This document shows positions 35,680 to 45,450 of a stretch of 64,000 nucleotides of DNA, piece by piece (position 1 is the stretch's first letter; each line of letters begins with the position of its first letter). This stretch comes from an uncultured Pelagibacteraceae bacterium (GTDB taxonomy: Bacteria > Pseudomonadota > Alphaproteobacteria > Pelagibacterales > Pelagibacteraceae): the NCBI GenBank assembly GCA_902636075.1, contig CACPQM010000006.1, forward strand, positions 1 to 64,000, read 5' to 3'. The notes beneath the pieces were generated by a model, which had not been told where the DNA came from, searched no databases, and saw nothing but the letters and a program-made list of their open reading frames with translations. The translations under genes were made by a program, and so were the position numbers.

Positions 35680-37053
35680 TTAATTTAAATCGAAAATTTT
35701 ACCAGGGTTCATTATGTTATTTATGTCTAAAGATCTTTTAATAGATTTCATAACAGGTACATTGTCTGGATGTTCTCTAAGTAAGTAATGTTTCTTTTGT
35801 AGACCAATACCATGTTCTCCAGTAATGGTTCCTTCAAGTTCGAGTGCTTTGTTTATTAAATCATCGCTGTATTGTCGGATTTTTTTTTGTTTTTCATGAT
35901 CTTCTGGGTCATAAAGAACAATAGAGTGAAAATTTCCATCACCAACGTGGCCTACCATTGGAGCAGTTAAACCTAGCTTTTGTACTTCTTTTTCTGCCCA
36001 AGATATACACTCGACTAATCTTGAAATTGGAACACAAACATCGGTTGAATAAACTTTCATGTCGTTTCCTAAAGCTTTGACTGAATAATACACATCATGT
36101 CTTGCTTTCCATAATTTTTTTTGTTCTTCGGGAGAAGATGCCCATTGAAAATCACTTCCACCATTGCTTTTTGAAATTTCCTCCACAATACCAATATTCT
36201 CATTGTTTGAAGCCTCACTTCCATGGAATTCAAAAAATAGTGTCGGGGATGCTTTTATGTTTTCTAATTTTGAATATTTAATACTAATTTCCATCTGATC
36301 TTTGTTGAGCATTTCGATTCTTGCAATTGGAACACCATACTGAATAACTTCTTGAGACGCTTTGACTGCAGAATCTAAATCAGGAAAATAACAAACTGCA
36401 CTCATAATACTTTCAGGTATTGGGGACAATCTTAATTGAACTTCTGTGATGATACCAAGAGTTCCCTCAGATCCTATGAATAAATTTGTTAAATTATATC
36501 CTGCTGATGTTTTTTTTGTTCTAGCTCCTGTTTTAATAATATCTCCATTAGGAAGAACAACTGTGAGACCTGATATTACAGTTCTCATTGTACCATATTT
36601 AACAGCCATTGTTCCAGAAGCTGAAGTGGCAGCCATACCACCAAGAGCTGCGTCTGCACCTGGATCAATTGGAAAAAATACTCCATCTTCTCTTAAATAT
36701 TCATTTAATTGTTTTCTTGTAACATTTGCTTGAACTCTACAATCAAAGTCCTCAGCATTAACACTTAAAACTTTGTTCATTTTTTCAAGAGAAATAGTAA
36801 TACCATTTTGATTTCCTACAACGTGACCTTCTAGAGAAGTGCCTGTGCCAAATGGAACAACTGGAATTTTATGTTCGTTACATAACTTTAATAATTGAGA
36901 AACCTCCTCATTTGTCTCTGGAAATACTACAGCTTTTGAAAGTATTGGATCATACGTATCTTCACCTCTTGCATAGTTTGCTCTAGTGGACTCTGATGTT
37001 GAAAATCGTCCGTTGAAGATTTTTTTTAATTCTGTTTGGGCAATATAATTCAT
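35680..37053 (-). CDS. FAD-linked oxidase (GlcD / D-lactate dehydrogenase-like)
   Basis: VPFGTGTSLEGHV; GSEGTLGIITEVQLRLSPIPE; GHVGDGNFHSIVL; GTITGEHGIGLQKK. Confidence 0.92.
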   Translation of the reverse strand: MNYIAQTELKKIFNGRFSTSESTRANYARGEDTYDPILSKAVVFPETNEEVSQLLKLCNEHKIPVVPFGTGTSLEGHVVGNQNGITISLEKMNKVLSVNAEDFDCRVQANVTRKQLNEYLREDGVFFPIDPGADAALGGMAATSASGTMAVKYGTMRTVISGLTVVLPNGDIIKTGARTKKTSAGYNLTNLFIGSEGTLGIITEVQLRLSPIPESIMSAVCYFPDLDSAVKASQEVIQYGVPIARIEMLNKDQMEISIKYSKLENIKASPTLFFEFHGSEASNNENIGIVEEISKSNGGSDFQWASSPEEQKKLWKARHDVYYSVKALGNDMKVYSTDVCVPISRLVECISWAEKEVQKLGLTAPMVGHVGDGNFHSIVLYDPEDHEKQKKIRQYSDDLINKALELEGTITGEHGIGLQKKHYLLREHPDNVPVMKSIKRSLDINNIMNPGKIFDLN

Positions 37054-37089
37054 AATTAAATATTATAGAAAAATTTTAAAAAATACAGT

Positions 37090-38256
37090 CTATTTCGAAA
37101 GCATCTTGCCTATGTTTTCTAAGGCTTGCTGTATGTTATCTCTAGATGCGGCAAAACTAAATCTCACATAATCCTGGCAGGTCTTACCAAAAGCAGTTCC
37201 TGGAACTATTGCAACTCCTGCCTCGTGCATTGCTTTTTTACAGAATTCCGCACCTGTCATTCCAGTGCCTTTTACATTTGGAAATGCATAGAAAGCTCCA
37301 CCTGGGAGACTGCATTCAATTCCTGGTAAATCATTTAAACCTTGATGAATTAAATTTCTTCTTAAAGTAAACTTATCTAACATATCTTTAATTGAATCAT
37401 CTGGACCATCTAAAGCAGCTATACCAGCAAATTGTGCTGCAGCATTTACACAAGATACACTGTTGATTAATAATTTATTCACATGCTCAACTAGTTCCTT
37501 TGGCCAAAAACTCCAACCTAATCTCCATCCAGTCATTGAATATGCTTTACTCCAACCTTCTAATACAATTAATCTATCTCTTAAATTTTCATAATGAAAA
37601 AACGATGGCATTTCTTTATAATCAAATATTTGTCTACTATAGATTTCATCACTTAAGATCGTAACATGTGGATGTTTTTCTAACTCTTTGGCAAAATAAT
37701 CTATAACTGGTTTTTCAACAAAACTTCCTGTTGGGTTATTTGGATTAATTAAAATTAATAATCTAGTTTTATCAGTTATAAGTGACAATATTTTATCTGG
37801 ATCAAATTTTAGATCTTTATCCTCAGTTAAATCATATGGCACTGGTGTCGAACCAGTATAATTAATCATTGACTCATAAATTGGAAAAGCAGGTGTTGGA
37901 TGAATTATCTCTGCTCCAGGTTCACCATAACACTGAATTGCATAACTCATTGTAGGTTTTCCACCTGGCATAATTAATATTCTCTCAAAATCTATTTCAG
38001 CATTATAACGTTTTTTAATCCATCTAGTTACAGCTTGTCTACACTCCGGAATTCCATTTGACATAACATATCCATGATGACCATCATCCAAAGCCTTTTT
38101 TGCAGCCTCAACTACATGTTTAGGAGTTTTAAAATCTGGTTGTCCCAAACCTAAGTGTATCATTGGGTGACCTTTAGCCTCTAATGCTTTAGCTTCAGCT
38201 AATACACTAAAAGCAGATTCAGTTCCTAAATTTTCTAAATTCTTAGCAAGTCTCAT
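37090..38256 (-). CDS. Class I/II pyridoxal-phosphate aminotransferase
   Basis: INPNNPTGSFVEK; LEGWSKAYSMTGWRLGW. Confidence 0.93.
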   Translation of the reverse strand: MRLAKNLENLGTESAFSVLAEAKALEAKGHPMIHLGLGQPDFKTPKHVVEAAKKALDDGHHGYVMSNGIPECRQAVTRWIKKRYNAEIDFERILIMPGGKPTMSYAIQCYGEPGAEIIHPTPAFPIYESMINYTGSTPVPYDLTEDKDLKFDPDKILSLITDKTRLLILINPNNPTGSFVEKPVIDYFAKELEKHPHVTILSDEIYSRQIFDYKEMPSFFHYENLRDRLIVLEGWSKAYSMTGWRLGWSFWPKELVEHVNKLLINSVSCVNAAAQFAGIAALDGPDDSIKDMLDKFTLRRNLIHQGLNDLPGIECSLPGGAFYAFPNVKGTGMTGAEFCKKAMHEAGVAIVPGTAFGKTCQDYVRFSFAASRDNIQQALENIGKMLSK

Positions 38257-38319
38257 AAAATTATTTTTGAACGTGAAAACTAACTGAAAAGATTAACTAT
38301 GTCTATTAATTTAAATTTT

Positions 38320-39471
38320 TTATCTTCGATATATGATTTTTGACTCGTCTAGATCATTTATACTTTTACATCCCATCAAAATCATATTTCTTCTTATTTC
38401 ATCATGCATATTTTGTAATAATCGCTCTACCCCTTTTTGTCCACCAGCTCCTAAACTAAACAAAAATGCTTTTCCAAAACTACAAGCTGTCGCACCTGCA
38501 GCTAATGCTTTAAGAACATGTGTTCCTCTTCTAACTCCGCCATCTAAAATGACTTCTAATTTATCTCCTACAGCATCTTTGATAGCCTTTACTTGATCAA
38601 ATGGAGATCTTGACCCATCAAGTTGTCTTCCACCATGATTTGATATCATTATAGCGGTACATCCAATATCTATTGCTCTTTTAGCATCTTCAACTGACAT
38701 AACTCCTTTAAGTGCAATAGGACCGTTCCATTTCTTTATACAATACTCTGCATCTTTCCAATTCATTGCAGGATCATATTGTTCATTTATATAACCCATA
38801 ACAGATTGAGCAATATTCGTACCTTTTTCAACTTTATCTTTAAGATTTGCTAATTCAAATTTCTTATGCGTAAAATAATTAAATACCCATTGAGGTCTCA
38901 TAGCAAAACTCAATAAACTATCTAAAGTAAACTTTGGTGGCGTTGTAAAACCTGTTCTATGATCTCTTTCTCTATTACCAGCAACAATTGTATCTACTGT
39001 GATACACATTCCGTTAAAGTTTGCTCTCTTACACCTATCAATTAAGTCATTAGTTATAGATTGATCCTTGTGAATATACAATTGGAAAATTTTTGGCCCA
39101 CTTGATAGATTTGCAATTTCTTCAATCGAAAAAGATGCCATGGTAGACATACTATAGATCGTTCCAAATTTTTCAGCAGCTCTAGCAGATGCTTTATCTC
39201 CATCTGGATGATATAAACTTTGCATAGCAGTAGGGGATAAAAAAATTGGCATATCCATCTTTGTTCCAAAAACCTCAGTTTTTAAATTAGGTTCACCAAC
39301 ACTATTAAGTATATTTGGAATTAAATCACAGTCATTAAATGAATCTGTGTTTCTATTCATTGTAACTTCATCATCAGCTCCTCCATCTATATAATGGAAT
39401 ATTGGTGCTGGAAGTTTTTTCTTTGCTAACTTTCTAAAGTCATCAAAGTTATAGCAATTTTTTAAACTCAT
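38320..39471 (-). CDS. FMN-dependent alpha-hydroxyacid dehydrogenase (LldD/glycolate-oxidase family), copy 1
   Basis: FHYIDGGADDEVTMNRN; ISNHGGRQLDGSRSPFDQV; LDGGVRRGTHVLKALAAGA. Confidence 0.93.
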   Translation of the reverse strand: MSLKNCYNFDDFRKLAKKKLPAPIFHYIDGGADDEVTMNRNTDSFNDCDLIPNILNSVGEPNLKTEVFGTKMDMPIFLSPTAMQSLYHPDGDKASARAAEKFGTIYSMSTMASFSIEEIANLSSGPKIFQLYIHKDQSITNDLIDRCKRANFNGMCITVDTIVAGNRERDHRTGFTTPPKFTLDSLLSFAMRPQWVFNYFTHKKFELANLKDKVEKGTNIAQSVMGYINEQYDPAMNWKDAEYCIKKWNGPIALKGVMSVEDAKRAIDIGCTAIMISNHGGRQLDGSRSPFDQVKAIKDAVGDKLEVILDGGVRRGTHVLKALAAGATACSFGKAFLFSLGAGGQKGVERLLQNMHDEIRRNMILMGCKSINDLDESKIIYRR

Positions 39472-40622
39472 TGTCTTCTAAATCTTAAATTACCTCTATT
39501 AAGATCACTAATTTTTGTACAACCCATTAATTTCATGTCACGTTGTAATTCAGTTTTATATTGATTTAGTGCCCTCTCAACACCTGCTTGACCTGCTGCT
39601 GCTAGGGCATAAAGATAAAGTCTTCCACCTGAGCAAGCTTTGGCACCCATAGATAATGCTTTAAGCATATGAGTTCCTCTATGTATTCCTCCTTCACATA
39701 TGACATCAAGTTTGTCTCCAACTGCATCAACAATTTCTGCTAATTGATCAAATGGAGATCTAGAACCGTCGAGTTGTCTTCCTCCATGATTAGAAACCAT
39801 TATACCTGTACATCCAATATCTACTGCTCTTTTAGCATCCTCAACACTCATAATGCCTTTAAGTGCAAAATGACCTCCCCATTTAGAACAGAGATTTTCA
39901 GCATCTTTCCAATTCATAGATTGATCTAACATGGTAGAAAAATACTTTCCAATCGAAGAGTTAGTACTTGTACCTTCTTTAACAAAATCTTGAAGATGAG
40001 GTAATTCAAATTTACCTTTTGTTAGATAGTTTATTCCCCACATTGGCTTAGTAGCAAAACTAAATAAACTTGATAAAGTTAGTTTTGGTGGAGATGTAAA
40101 ACCAGTTCTTAAATCTCTCTCTCGGTTTCCACCGGTAATAGTATCTACTGTTAAAGCCATTACATCAAATTTTGCTGCTTTCGCACGCTCCAAACATGAG
40201 TCGTTAAGGCCCCTGTCTTTGTGAAAATAAAATTGGAACATCTTTGGTGTGTCAATCATAGAAGAAATTTCTTCTACACTAACAGTAGCCAAAGCTGAAA
40301 CACCAAACATAGTATTAAATTTCTTAGCTGCTTTTCCAACTGCTCTTTCTCCATCATAATGAAAAAGTCTTTGTAATGCTGTAGGTGATAAATAAAATGG
40401 TAAATCCAATTTTTTTCCAAAAATTGTTGTTGAGAGATCAACATTTTCAACTCCCCTTAAAACATTTGGAACTAAATCGACATCGTCAAAAGCGCTAGTG
40501 TTTCTAGCATACGTTATCTCATCATCTGCCGCACCATCTATGTAATGAAAAATTGGAGAAGGTAATTTTTTTTTAGCCAATTTTCTAAAATCACCGTAAT
40601 TGTGACAATTTTTTAAATTCAT
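39468..40622 (-). CDS. FMN-dependent alpha-hydroxyacid dehydrogenase (LldD/glycolate-oxidase family), copy 2
   Basis: FHYIDGAADDEITYARN; VSNHGGRQLDGSRSPFDQL; CEGGIHRGTHMLKALSMGA; 4-bp overlap with copy 1. Confidence 0.93.
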   Translation of the reverse strand: MNLKNCHNYGDFRKLAKKKLPSPIFHYIDGAADDEITYARNTSAFDDVDLVPNVLRGVENVDLSTTIFGKKLDLPFYLSPTALQRLFHYDGERAVGKAAKKFNTMFGVSALATVSVEEISSMIDTPKMFQFYFHKDRGLNDSCLERAKAAKFDVMALTVDTITGGNRERDLRTGFTSPPKLTLSSLFSFATKPMWGINYLTKGKFELPHLQDFVKEGTSTNSSIGKYFSTMLDQSMNWKDAENLCSKWGGHFALKGIMSVEDAKRAVDIGCTGIMVSNHGGRQLDGSRSPFDQLAEIVDAVGDKLDVICEGGIHRGTHMLKALSMGAKACSGGRLYLYALAAAGQAGVERALNQYKTELQRDMKLMGCTKISDLNRGNLRFRRQ

Positions 40623-40631
40623 ATTATTAAA

Positions 40632-41132
40632 TTAAAATTTTTTTATATAATTAAACATATAACTATTTGCCCCAGGATTTTTATCTCCAAGACTCGCATT
40701 AGATATATGATTATAAGACACAGCTATTTCACTATTTGATGAAAATTCATACGAAATTTGTATCTCTGTTTTAAACTCTATAACATGACCTAAGTCCTTA
40801 CCGTCACCTTCCGAATATAGCCCAGGCGTAAAACTTGGTGTAAATCTCAAAGGACCCTCATTATAAATTTGAAAACCTGTGTATAAATATGCTGCGTTAT
40901 CAGACGTCACCATTAGGCCTGTTACTGGTTGAAGAATTCCCAGAAAACTTTCTTTATTTTTTCCAGTATTAATATGCTGTATACCAAATAAAGTTGACTT
41001 TTTTCCCTCATCGCTAAAATCAAAAGTTCCAGTATAAAAACTCCAATTTTCATTAGAGGTATGTCCATCTGCTTTTAATAAGTTAAATCCCAGCAAAAAA
41101 TAAATTAAAAATATTTTTAATATGGTTTGCAT
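40632..41132 (-). CDS. Putative outer-membrane lipid A deacylase (PagL-like)
   Basis: Signal-like N-terminus; alternating beta-strand character; SYNHISNASLGDKNPGANS resembles the PagL H-x-S-N-A catalytic motif; ends in an aromatic residue. Confidence 0.65.
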   Translation of the reverse strand: MQTILKIFLIYFLLGFNLLKADGHTSNENWSFYTGTFDFSDEGKKSTLFGIQHINTGKNKESFLGILQPVTGLMVTSDNAAYLYTGFQIYNEGPLRFTPSFTPGLYSEGDGKDLGHVIEFKTEIQISYEFSSNSEIAVSYNHISNASLGDKNPGANSYMFNYIKKF

Positions 41133-41146
41133 AAAAAAATTTGTAT

Positions 41147-41509
41147 CTACTTTATAGATACTTTTCTAAGAATTAAAATACCGCCAAAAATGAACAAAAT
41201 CAAAGGTAATACCCAAAGCAAAACTGTGTTTTTGTTAATTTCTGGATCATACACTATCCACTCTCCATATTTACTCTTAAGAAAATTATAAATCTGCTCA
41301 TCATTCTTACCTTCATCGATTTTATTTTGTATTAAAATTTTCATACTTAAAGCAAAATCTGATTGGGAATCGTAAACTGATTGACCTTGACAAATTAGAC
41401 ATCTCAAATTTTTGGAAATTTGATCGACCTTTTCAGAATTATCTGCATAAGAAAAATTAAAGAAGCTAACAAACCAAATTATTATAAATATCAAAATTTT
41501 AATTTTCAT
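41147..41509 (-). CDS. ccmH: Cytochrome c-type biogenesis protein CcmH
   Basis: ISKNLRCLICQGQSVYDSQSDFA (LRCxxCQ motif); single C-terminal TM. Confidence 0.94.
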   Translation of the reverse strand: MKIKILIFIIIWFVSFFNFSYADNSEKVDQISKNLRCLICQGQSVYDSQSDFALSMKILIQNKIDEGKNDEQIYNFLKSKYGEWIVYDPEINKNTVLLWVLPLILFIFGGILILRKVSIK

Positions 41510-42032
41510 TTTTAATTATCAATTTAAGTTCAGCAAATTTCTCATCATCTAGTGGACCTATATATTTTTTTAAAATAGTTTTAGAATTGTTATTAATAAG
41601 AATTGTTTCGGGTACACCATATGCTCCAAGCTCAATTGAATTAATTCCAGAAGGGTCAACTACAATTTTAGAATAAGGGTTACCTAGTTCCTTAATAAAT
41701 TTTTTTGCATTAATCTCATTATCTTTATAATTAATTCCTATTATATTTAATTTGTCCAATGATTTGAGGTTTAATAGAAAAGAATGCTCATCCCTACAAG
41801 GTAGACACCATGAAGCCCAAATATTAATTATTGAAAAATCTTTATCATTTATCAATTCATATAATGTTACTTCTTCATCAGAGTAAAGAAACTTTGCCTT
41901 AAAGTTAAAATCAATTTTACTTGAGTTTAAATTAGGGGAATAGTTATTTGTTTTATTCAAGCCTTTAAGAAGAATAAAAAAACTTACAATAACTAAAAAA
42001 ACTACTGAGATTAGCTTAATATTTTTAACCAT
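41499..42032 (-). CDS. ccmG: Thiol:disulfide interchange protein DsbE/CcmG
   Basis: INIWASWCLPCRDEHSFL (WCxPC); YGVPETILI. Confidence 0.94.
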   Translation of the reverse strand: MVKNIKLISVVFLVIVSFFILLKGLNKTNNYSPNLNSSKIDFNFKAKFLYSDEEVTLYELINDKDFSIINIWASWCLPCRDEHSFLLNLKSLDKLNIIGINYKDNEINAKKFIKELGNPYSKIVVDPSGINSIELGAYGVPETILINNNSKTILKKYIGPLDDEKFAELKLIIKNEN

Positions 42033-43896
42033 TTTTTTTTACAATGCTTAATATCCCTCCAAAGGAAATTAATATTATTGATATCCAAATCCATATCATA
42101 AATGGTTTTATTTGATATCTAACATTATAAAATCCATCATTTTTTAATATATTAAACACTAAAAAATTGTCTGAATATAGCGTTGATTTAATATCAGCTT
42201 CACTGGTTATTGTCTGTGGCTGATCATAAACTCTAACTTCTGGTTTTAAATTAATCGAATTATTTTTATCTGTAATTCTAAAGTTTGCTTCTAAAGATTG
42301 ATAATTTTTATTTTCATTAATTTTTAGACTTTCAAATTTGATTGTTTTATTTAAAAATTTTCTTTCATCGCCAACTTTCATATTAGATGAATATTCTTTA
42401 GCAAGAACACCATTAATTAAAACACTTAAAATAAATAAACTAAAACCAAAATGAGAAATTTTTTGTGATAAATTTGTTTTTTTTACTGAAAAATCTTTAA
42501 TAGTAATAAAGAAAAGAAAAAAGCTTGCGATAAAAAGTGGGAGTGAAAGTAAATAGGAAATTCCAACTCTTTTTAAAAAAATAAAAGAAACAATTATTGA
42601 TAAAATGAAAAATAAAAGTTGCTGTAGATTAATTTTATTTATTTTATCTTTTATCCAATTAAGATTTGGTCCAATTGCCATAAAAATTAAAAAAGGGATC
42701 ATAAAAGGTACAATTAATTTATGATAAAAAGGGGGACCAACTGAAATTTTATCATTATTTAATACTTCTAGAAATATTGGATAAACTGTACCAATTAAGA
42801 CAACTGATAAAAAAAACATCATGAACAAGTTATTGACAAGAACTGCTGCTTCTTTACTAACAATATATGTTTTTGAGAAATTGTTTTTGATTTTGTTTTG
42901 ATAAAAAAAATAAATAAAAACAGATAAAGTAATTAATATAAATAAAAAACAAAGAATAAAAACTCCTCTTGATGGGTCATTTGCAAAAGTATGTATTGAA
43001 TTTAAAATACCAGATCTAACGAGAAATGTTCCACTCATACTTAATGAAAAAGTTGTAATTGATAAAATTACTGCCCAAGACTGAAACATTTCTCTTTTTT
43101 CTAAAATTAAAACAGTATGAAATAAAGCTGTTAAACAAAACCATGGCATAAGGGATACATTTTCAACTGGATCCCAAAACCAAAAACCTCCCCATCCCAA
43201 CTCATAATAAGCCCAAATAGATCCTAATAAAATTCCAATAGATAAAAAAATCCATGAGACTAGTACCCAATTCTTTATATGCTTAGCCCAAGTTTTATTT
43301 ACAGAACCTGATATTAAGGCTGCAAGAGAAGAAGAAAAAATAATAGATGCTCCAACATATCCTAAGTATAATATTGGTGGGTGAATTGCTAGTGCAGGGT
43401 CTTGAAGTATTGGATTTAAACCGGTTCCCTCGTTTGGAATTGGAAATAAACTCATAAAGGGATTTGAAGTAAAAAGAATAAATAACAAAAACCCTAAAAT
43501 TATTATTTCCTGAAAAAATAAAGTTAAAATTCTATATTTGTTTGAAAGATTTTTCGAAGTAATTGTAAAAATTAATAAAAAAATTGATAATACTAATAAC
43601 CAAAGAAGTAAACTTCCCTCATGGTTTCCCCATGTTCCTGAAATTTTATAGAACAAGGGTTTAGAAGTATGAGAGTTATTATAGACTGTCTCATTACTAA
43701 AATCTGAGACTATAAAAGCTATTATAAGAGCAATGAAACTTATTATAATCATTAATGATTGAATAGAAATTAGTGAAAAAATTCTTCCACTAACATTTAT
43801 ATTATTTCGATTTAATAATATTGGAGACTGAATGATTATCAAAATAGACGAGATTAATGCAATATAAAGTGAGTAATTTCCAATTTGATTTAGCAT
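42025..43896 (-). CDS. ccmF: Cytochrome c-type biogenesis protein CcmF
   Basis: SGTWGNHEGSLLLWLL; WAYYELGWGGFWFWDPVENVSLMPW. Confidence 0.96.
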   Translation of the reverse strand: MLNQIGNYSLYIALISSILIIIQSPILLNRNNINVSGRIFSLISIQSLMIIISFIALIIAFIVSDFSNETVYNNSHTSKPLFYKISGTWGNHEGSLLLWLLVLSIFLLIFTITSKNLSNKYRILTLFFQEIIILGFLLFILFTSNPFMSLFPIPNEGTGLNPILQDPALAIHPPILYLGYVGASIIFSSSLAALISGSVNKTWAKHIKNWVLVSWIFLSIGILLGSIWAYYELGWGGFWFWDPVENVSLMPWFCLTALFHTVLILEKREMFQSWAVILSITTFSLSMSGTFLVRSGILNSIHTFANDPSRGVFILCFLFILITLSVFIYFFYQNKIKNNFSKTYIVSKEAAVLVNNLFMMFFLSVVLIGTVYPIFLEVLNNDKISVGPPFYHKLIVPFMIPFLIFMAIGPNLNWIKDKINKINLQQLLFFILSIIVSFIFLKRVGISYLLSLPLFIASFFLFFITIKDFSVKKTNLSQKISHFGFSLFILSVLINGVLAKEYSSNMKVGDERKFLNKTIKFESLKINENKNYQSLEANFRITDKNNSINLKPEVRVYDQPQTITSEADIKSTLYSDNFLVFNILKNDGFYNVRYQIKPFMIWIWISIILISFGGILSIVKKNG

Positions 43897-44318
43897 TAAT
43901 TACTCTCTTTTAATGCCTCTTCCACTTCGGGTGGCATATAATTTTCATCATGTTTTGCTAATATTTTAACCGCAGTTAAAAAATTGCGATCTTTTAAAAA
44001 ACCTTCAGCTACAACTCCTTTTCCTTCTTCAAATAAATTTGGAACTGAACCACTATAATTTACAATTAGTTCATTTTTGAAGTCAGTGATTACAAAGTTA
44101 ACTTCTGACTGATTTACATTAATTGATTTCTCTTTAACCATGCCCCCAACTCTTATTTTTTTTGATGTTAACTCTGTTAAATTTTTTATTTCTGTAGGTG
44201 ATTTAAAATAAACAACGTTTTCCTCAAGTGATTTAAAAATTAAAAATACGATTAAGACTGATGAAAAGAATATAGATAATATGAAGATGGCTCTTAGTTT
44301 AACTTTTTTACCATACAT
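43896..44318 (-). CDS. ccmE: Cytochrome c-type biogenesis protein CcmE
   Basis: [35 protein letters not shown] (heme-binding His). Confidence 0.95.
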   Translation of the reverse strand: MYGKKVKLRAIFILSIFFSSVLIVFLIFKSLEENVVYFKSPTEIKNLTELTSKKIRVGGMVKEKSINVNQSEVNFVITDFKNELIVNYSGSVPNLFEEGKGVVAEGFLKDRNFLTAVKILAKHDENYMPPEVEEALKESN

Positions 44319-44329
44319 GAAAATAAAAA

Positions 44330-44563
44330 TTAAATTTTAGATGCAGATGAAGTAGTCAGTATTTCTTTGTATGTTTCTTGTGTTTTTGCTATTTCAATTT
44401 TATCAGCCTCTAAACTTTCAAAACGAACTTTAAATTTCTTTTGCTCTTTAATTAATTGAAGTTTGATTACTAAATATAAAATACAGAAACAAGAAAGAGT
44501 AAATGCAAAAGAAGACCATACATAGAGACCGTATCCATTCATGTATAAAACTTCACTGATCAT
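44330..44563 (-). CDS. ccmD: CcmD-like heme exporter small membrane protein
   Basis: Single-TM 77-aa protein between ccmE and ccm[24 protein letters not shown]. Confidence 0.8.
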   Translation of the reverse strand: MISEVLYMNGYGLYVWSSFAFTLSCFCILYLVIKLQLIKEQKKFKVRFESLEADKIEIAKTQETYKEILTTSSASKI

Positions 44564-45267
44564 AATCTATCTAATCCTTTATTTTTTATTTTTATCAGTT
44601 CTGTATTATATTTCATCAAAAATATCAAAAGCGAAAAAAGTGCAAATGCCGCAGTCATTATGCCTAAAGGTAACAACATGGATGTATGAATAGAAGTTTC
44701 TGTAAAAATATTTACTGAAGAGGGTTGGTGCAGTGTTGACCACCATTCAACAGAAAATTTGATTATTGGGACATTTATTAAACCTATTATTGCTATGTAC
44801 GAACTAATCTTTACAGCTTTTTCCTCTTTGTCAGTTACCCTCCAACTTAAAAGAAATATCAAGTAGAAAAAAGCAAGCAATAACATTGATGTTATTCTTG
44901 CATCCCATGCCCACCAGGTTCCCCAAGTAGGTTTACCCCAGATGGACCCTGTAACCAAAGCAATAACATTAAAGACAAAACCAGATGGTGCTAAGCTTTT
45001 TGTTATTAAAGAAAGATTCTTATTTTTAAAAACTAAAATACCAAATGACAAAAAAGCAATTAAAGAAAAAATTCCAAGAGAAATCCAAGCTGCTGGGACA
45101 TGGACATACATAATTCTAACTGAATCGCTTTGTTTATAGTCTTCAGGAGAAAGTATTAATGCCTCAACAAGGCCAATGCTTATAATTACTAAAAAAATAA
45201 TAAATACAAACTTTTGTGTTTTATTTATTATTTTTAATAAGTTGTTTGGTTTTAAATAGTTAAACAT
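44560..45267 (-). CDS. ccmC: Heme exporter protein CcmC
   Basis: YVHVPAAWISLGIF; WGTWWAWDARITSMLLL; EWWSTLHQPSS. Confidence 0.95.
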   Translation of the reverse strand: MFNYLKPNNLLKIINKTQKFVFIIFLVIISIGLVEALILSPEDYKQSDSVRIMYVHVPAAWISLGIFSLIAFLSFGILVFKNKNLSLITKSLAPSGFVFNVIALVTGSIWGKPTWGTWWAWDARITSMLLLAFFYLIFLLSWRVTDKEEKAVKISSYIAIIGLINVPIIKFSVEWWSTLHQPSSVNIFTETSIHTSMLLPLGIMTAAFALFSLLIFLMKYNTELIKIKNKGLDRL

Positions 45268-45450
45268 TTTCTGTTATCTATAACACAAATTTAAATTATG
45301 AAAATTTTTCTGGTGGGTTATTCTGACCAAGAACACAGAGGGAGATAAAATAAATGGGGATTATAGCATCCTTGGTCAAAATATGATTTATTCTAGACAT
45401 AATCTATGACGAAGGTTTGCACGAAATGTGTTTAAATAATGTAAATCAGC

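Noticed and set aside
45355-45385. Promoter with TATAAT read on the minus strand (gctataatccc)
   Set aside because: The TTGACC upstream is only 8 bp away, an unworkable spacing, and no good alternative -35 was seen.
45268-45450. tRNA, 4.5S RNA or 6S RNA at the ccmC-hspQ spacer
   Set aside because: No T-loop GGTTCGAATCC-type sequence, no SRP GGAAGNNNGCAGCC-type loop, and no long 6S-like double arm could be drawn by eye; kept only as an unexplained element.
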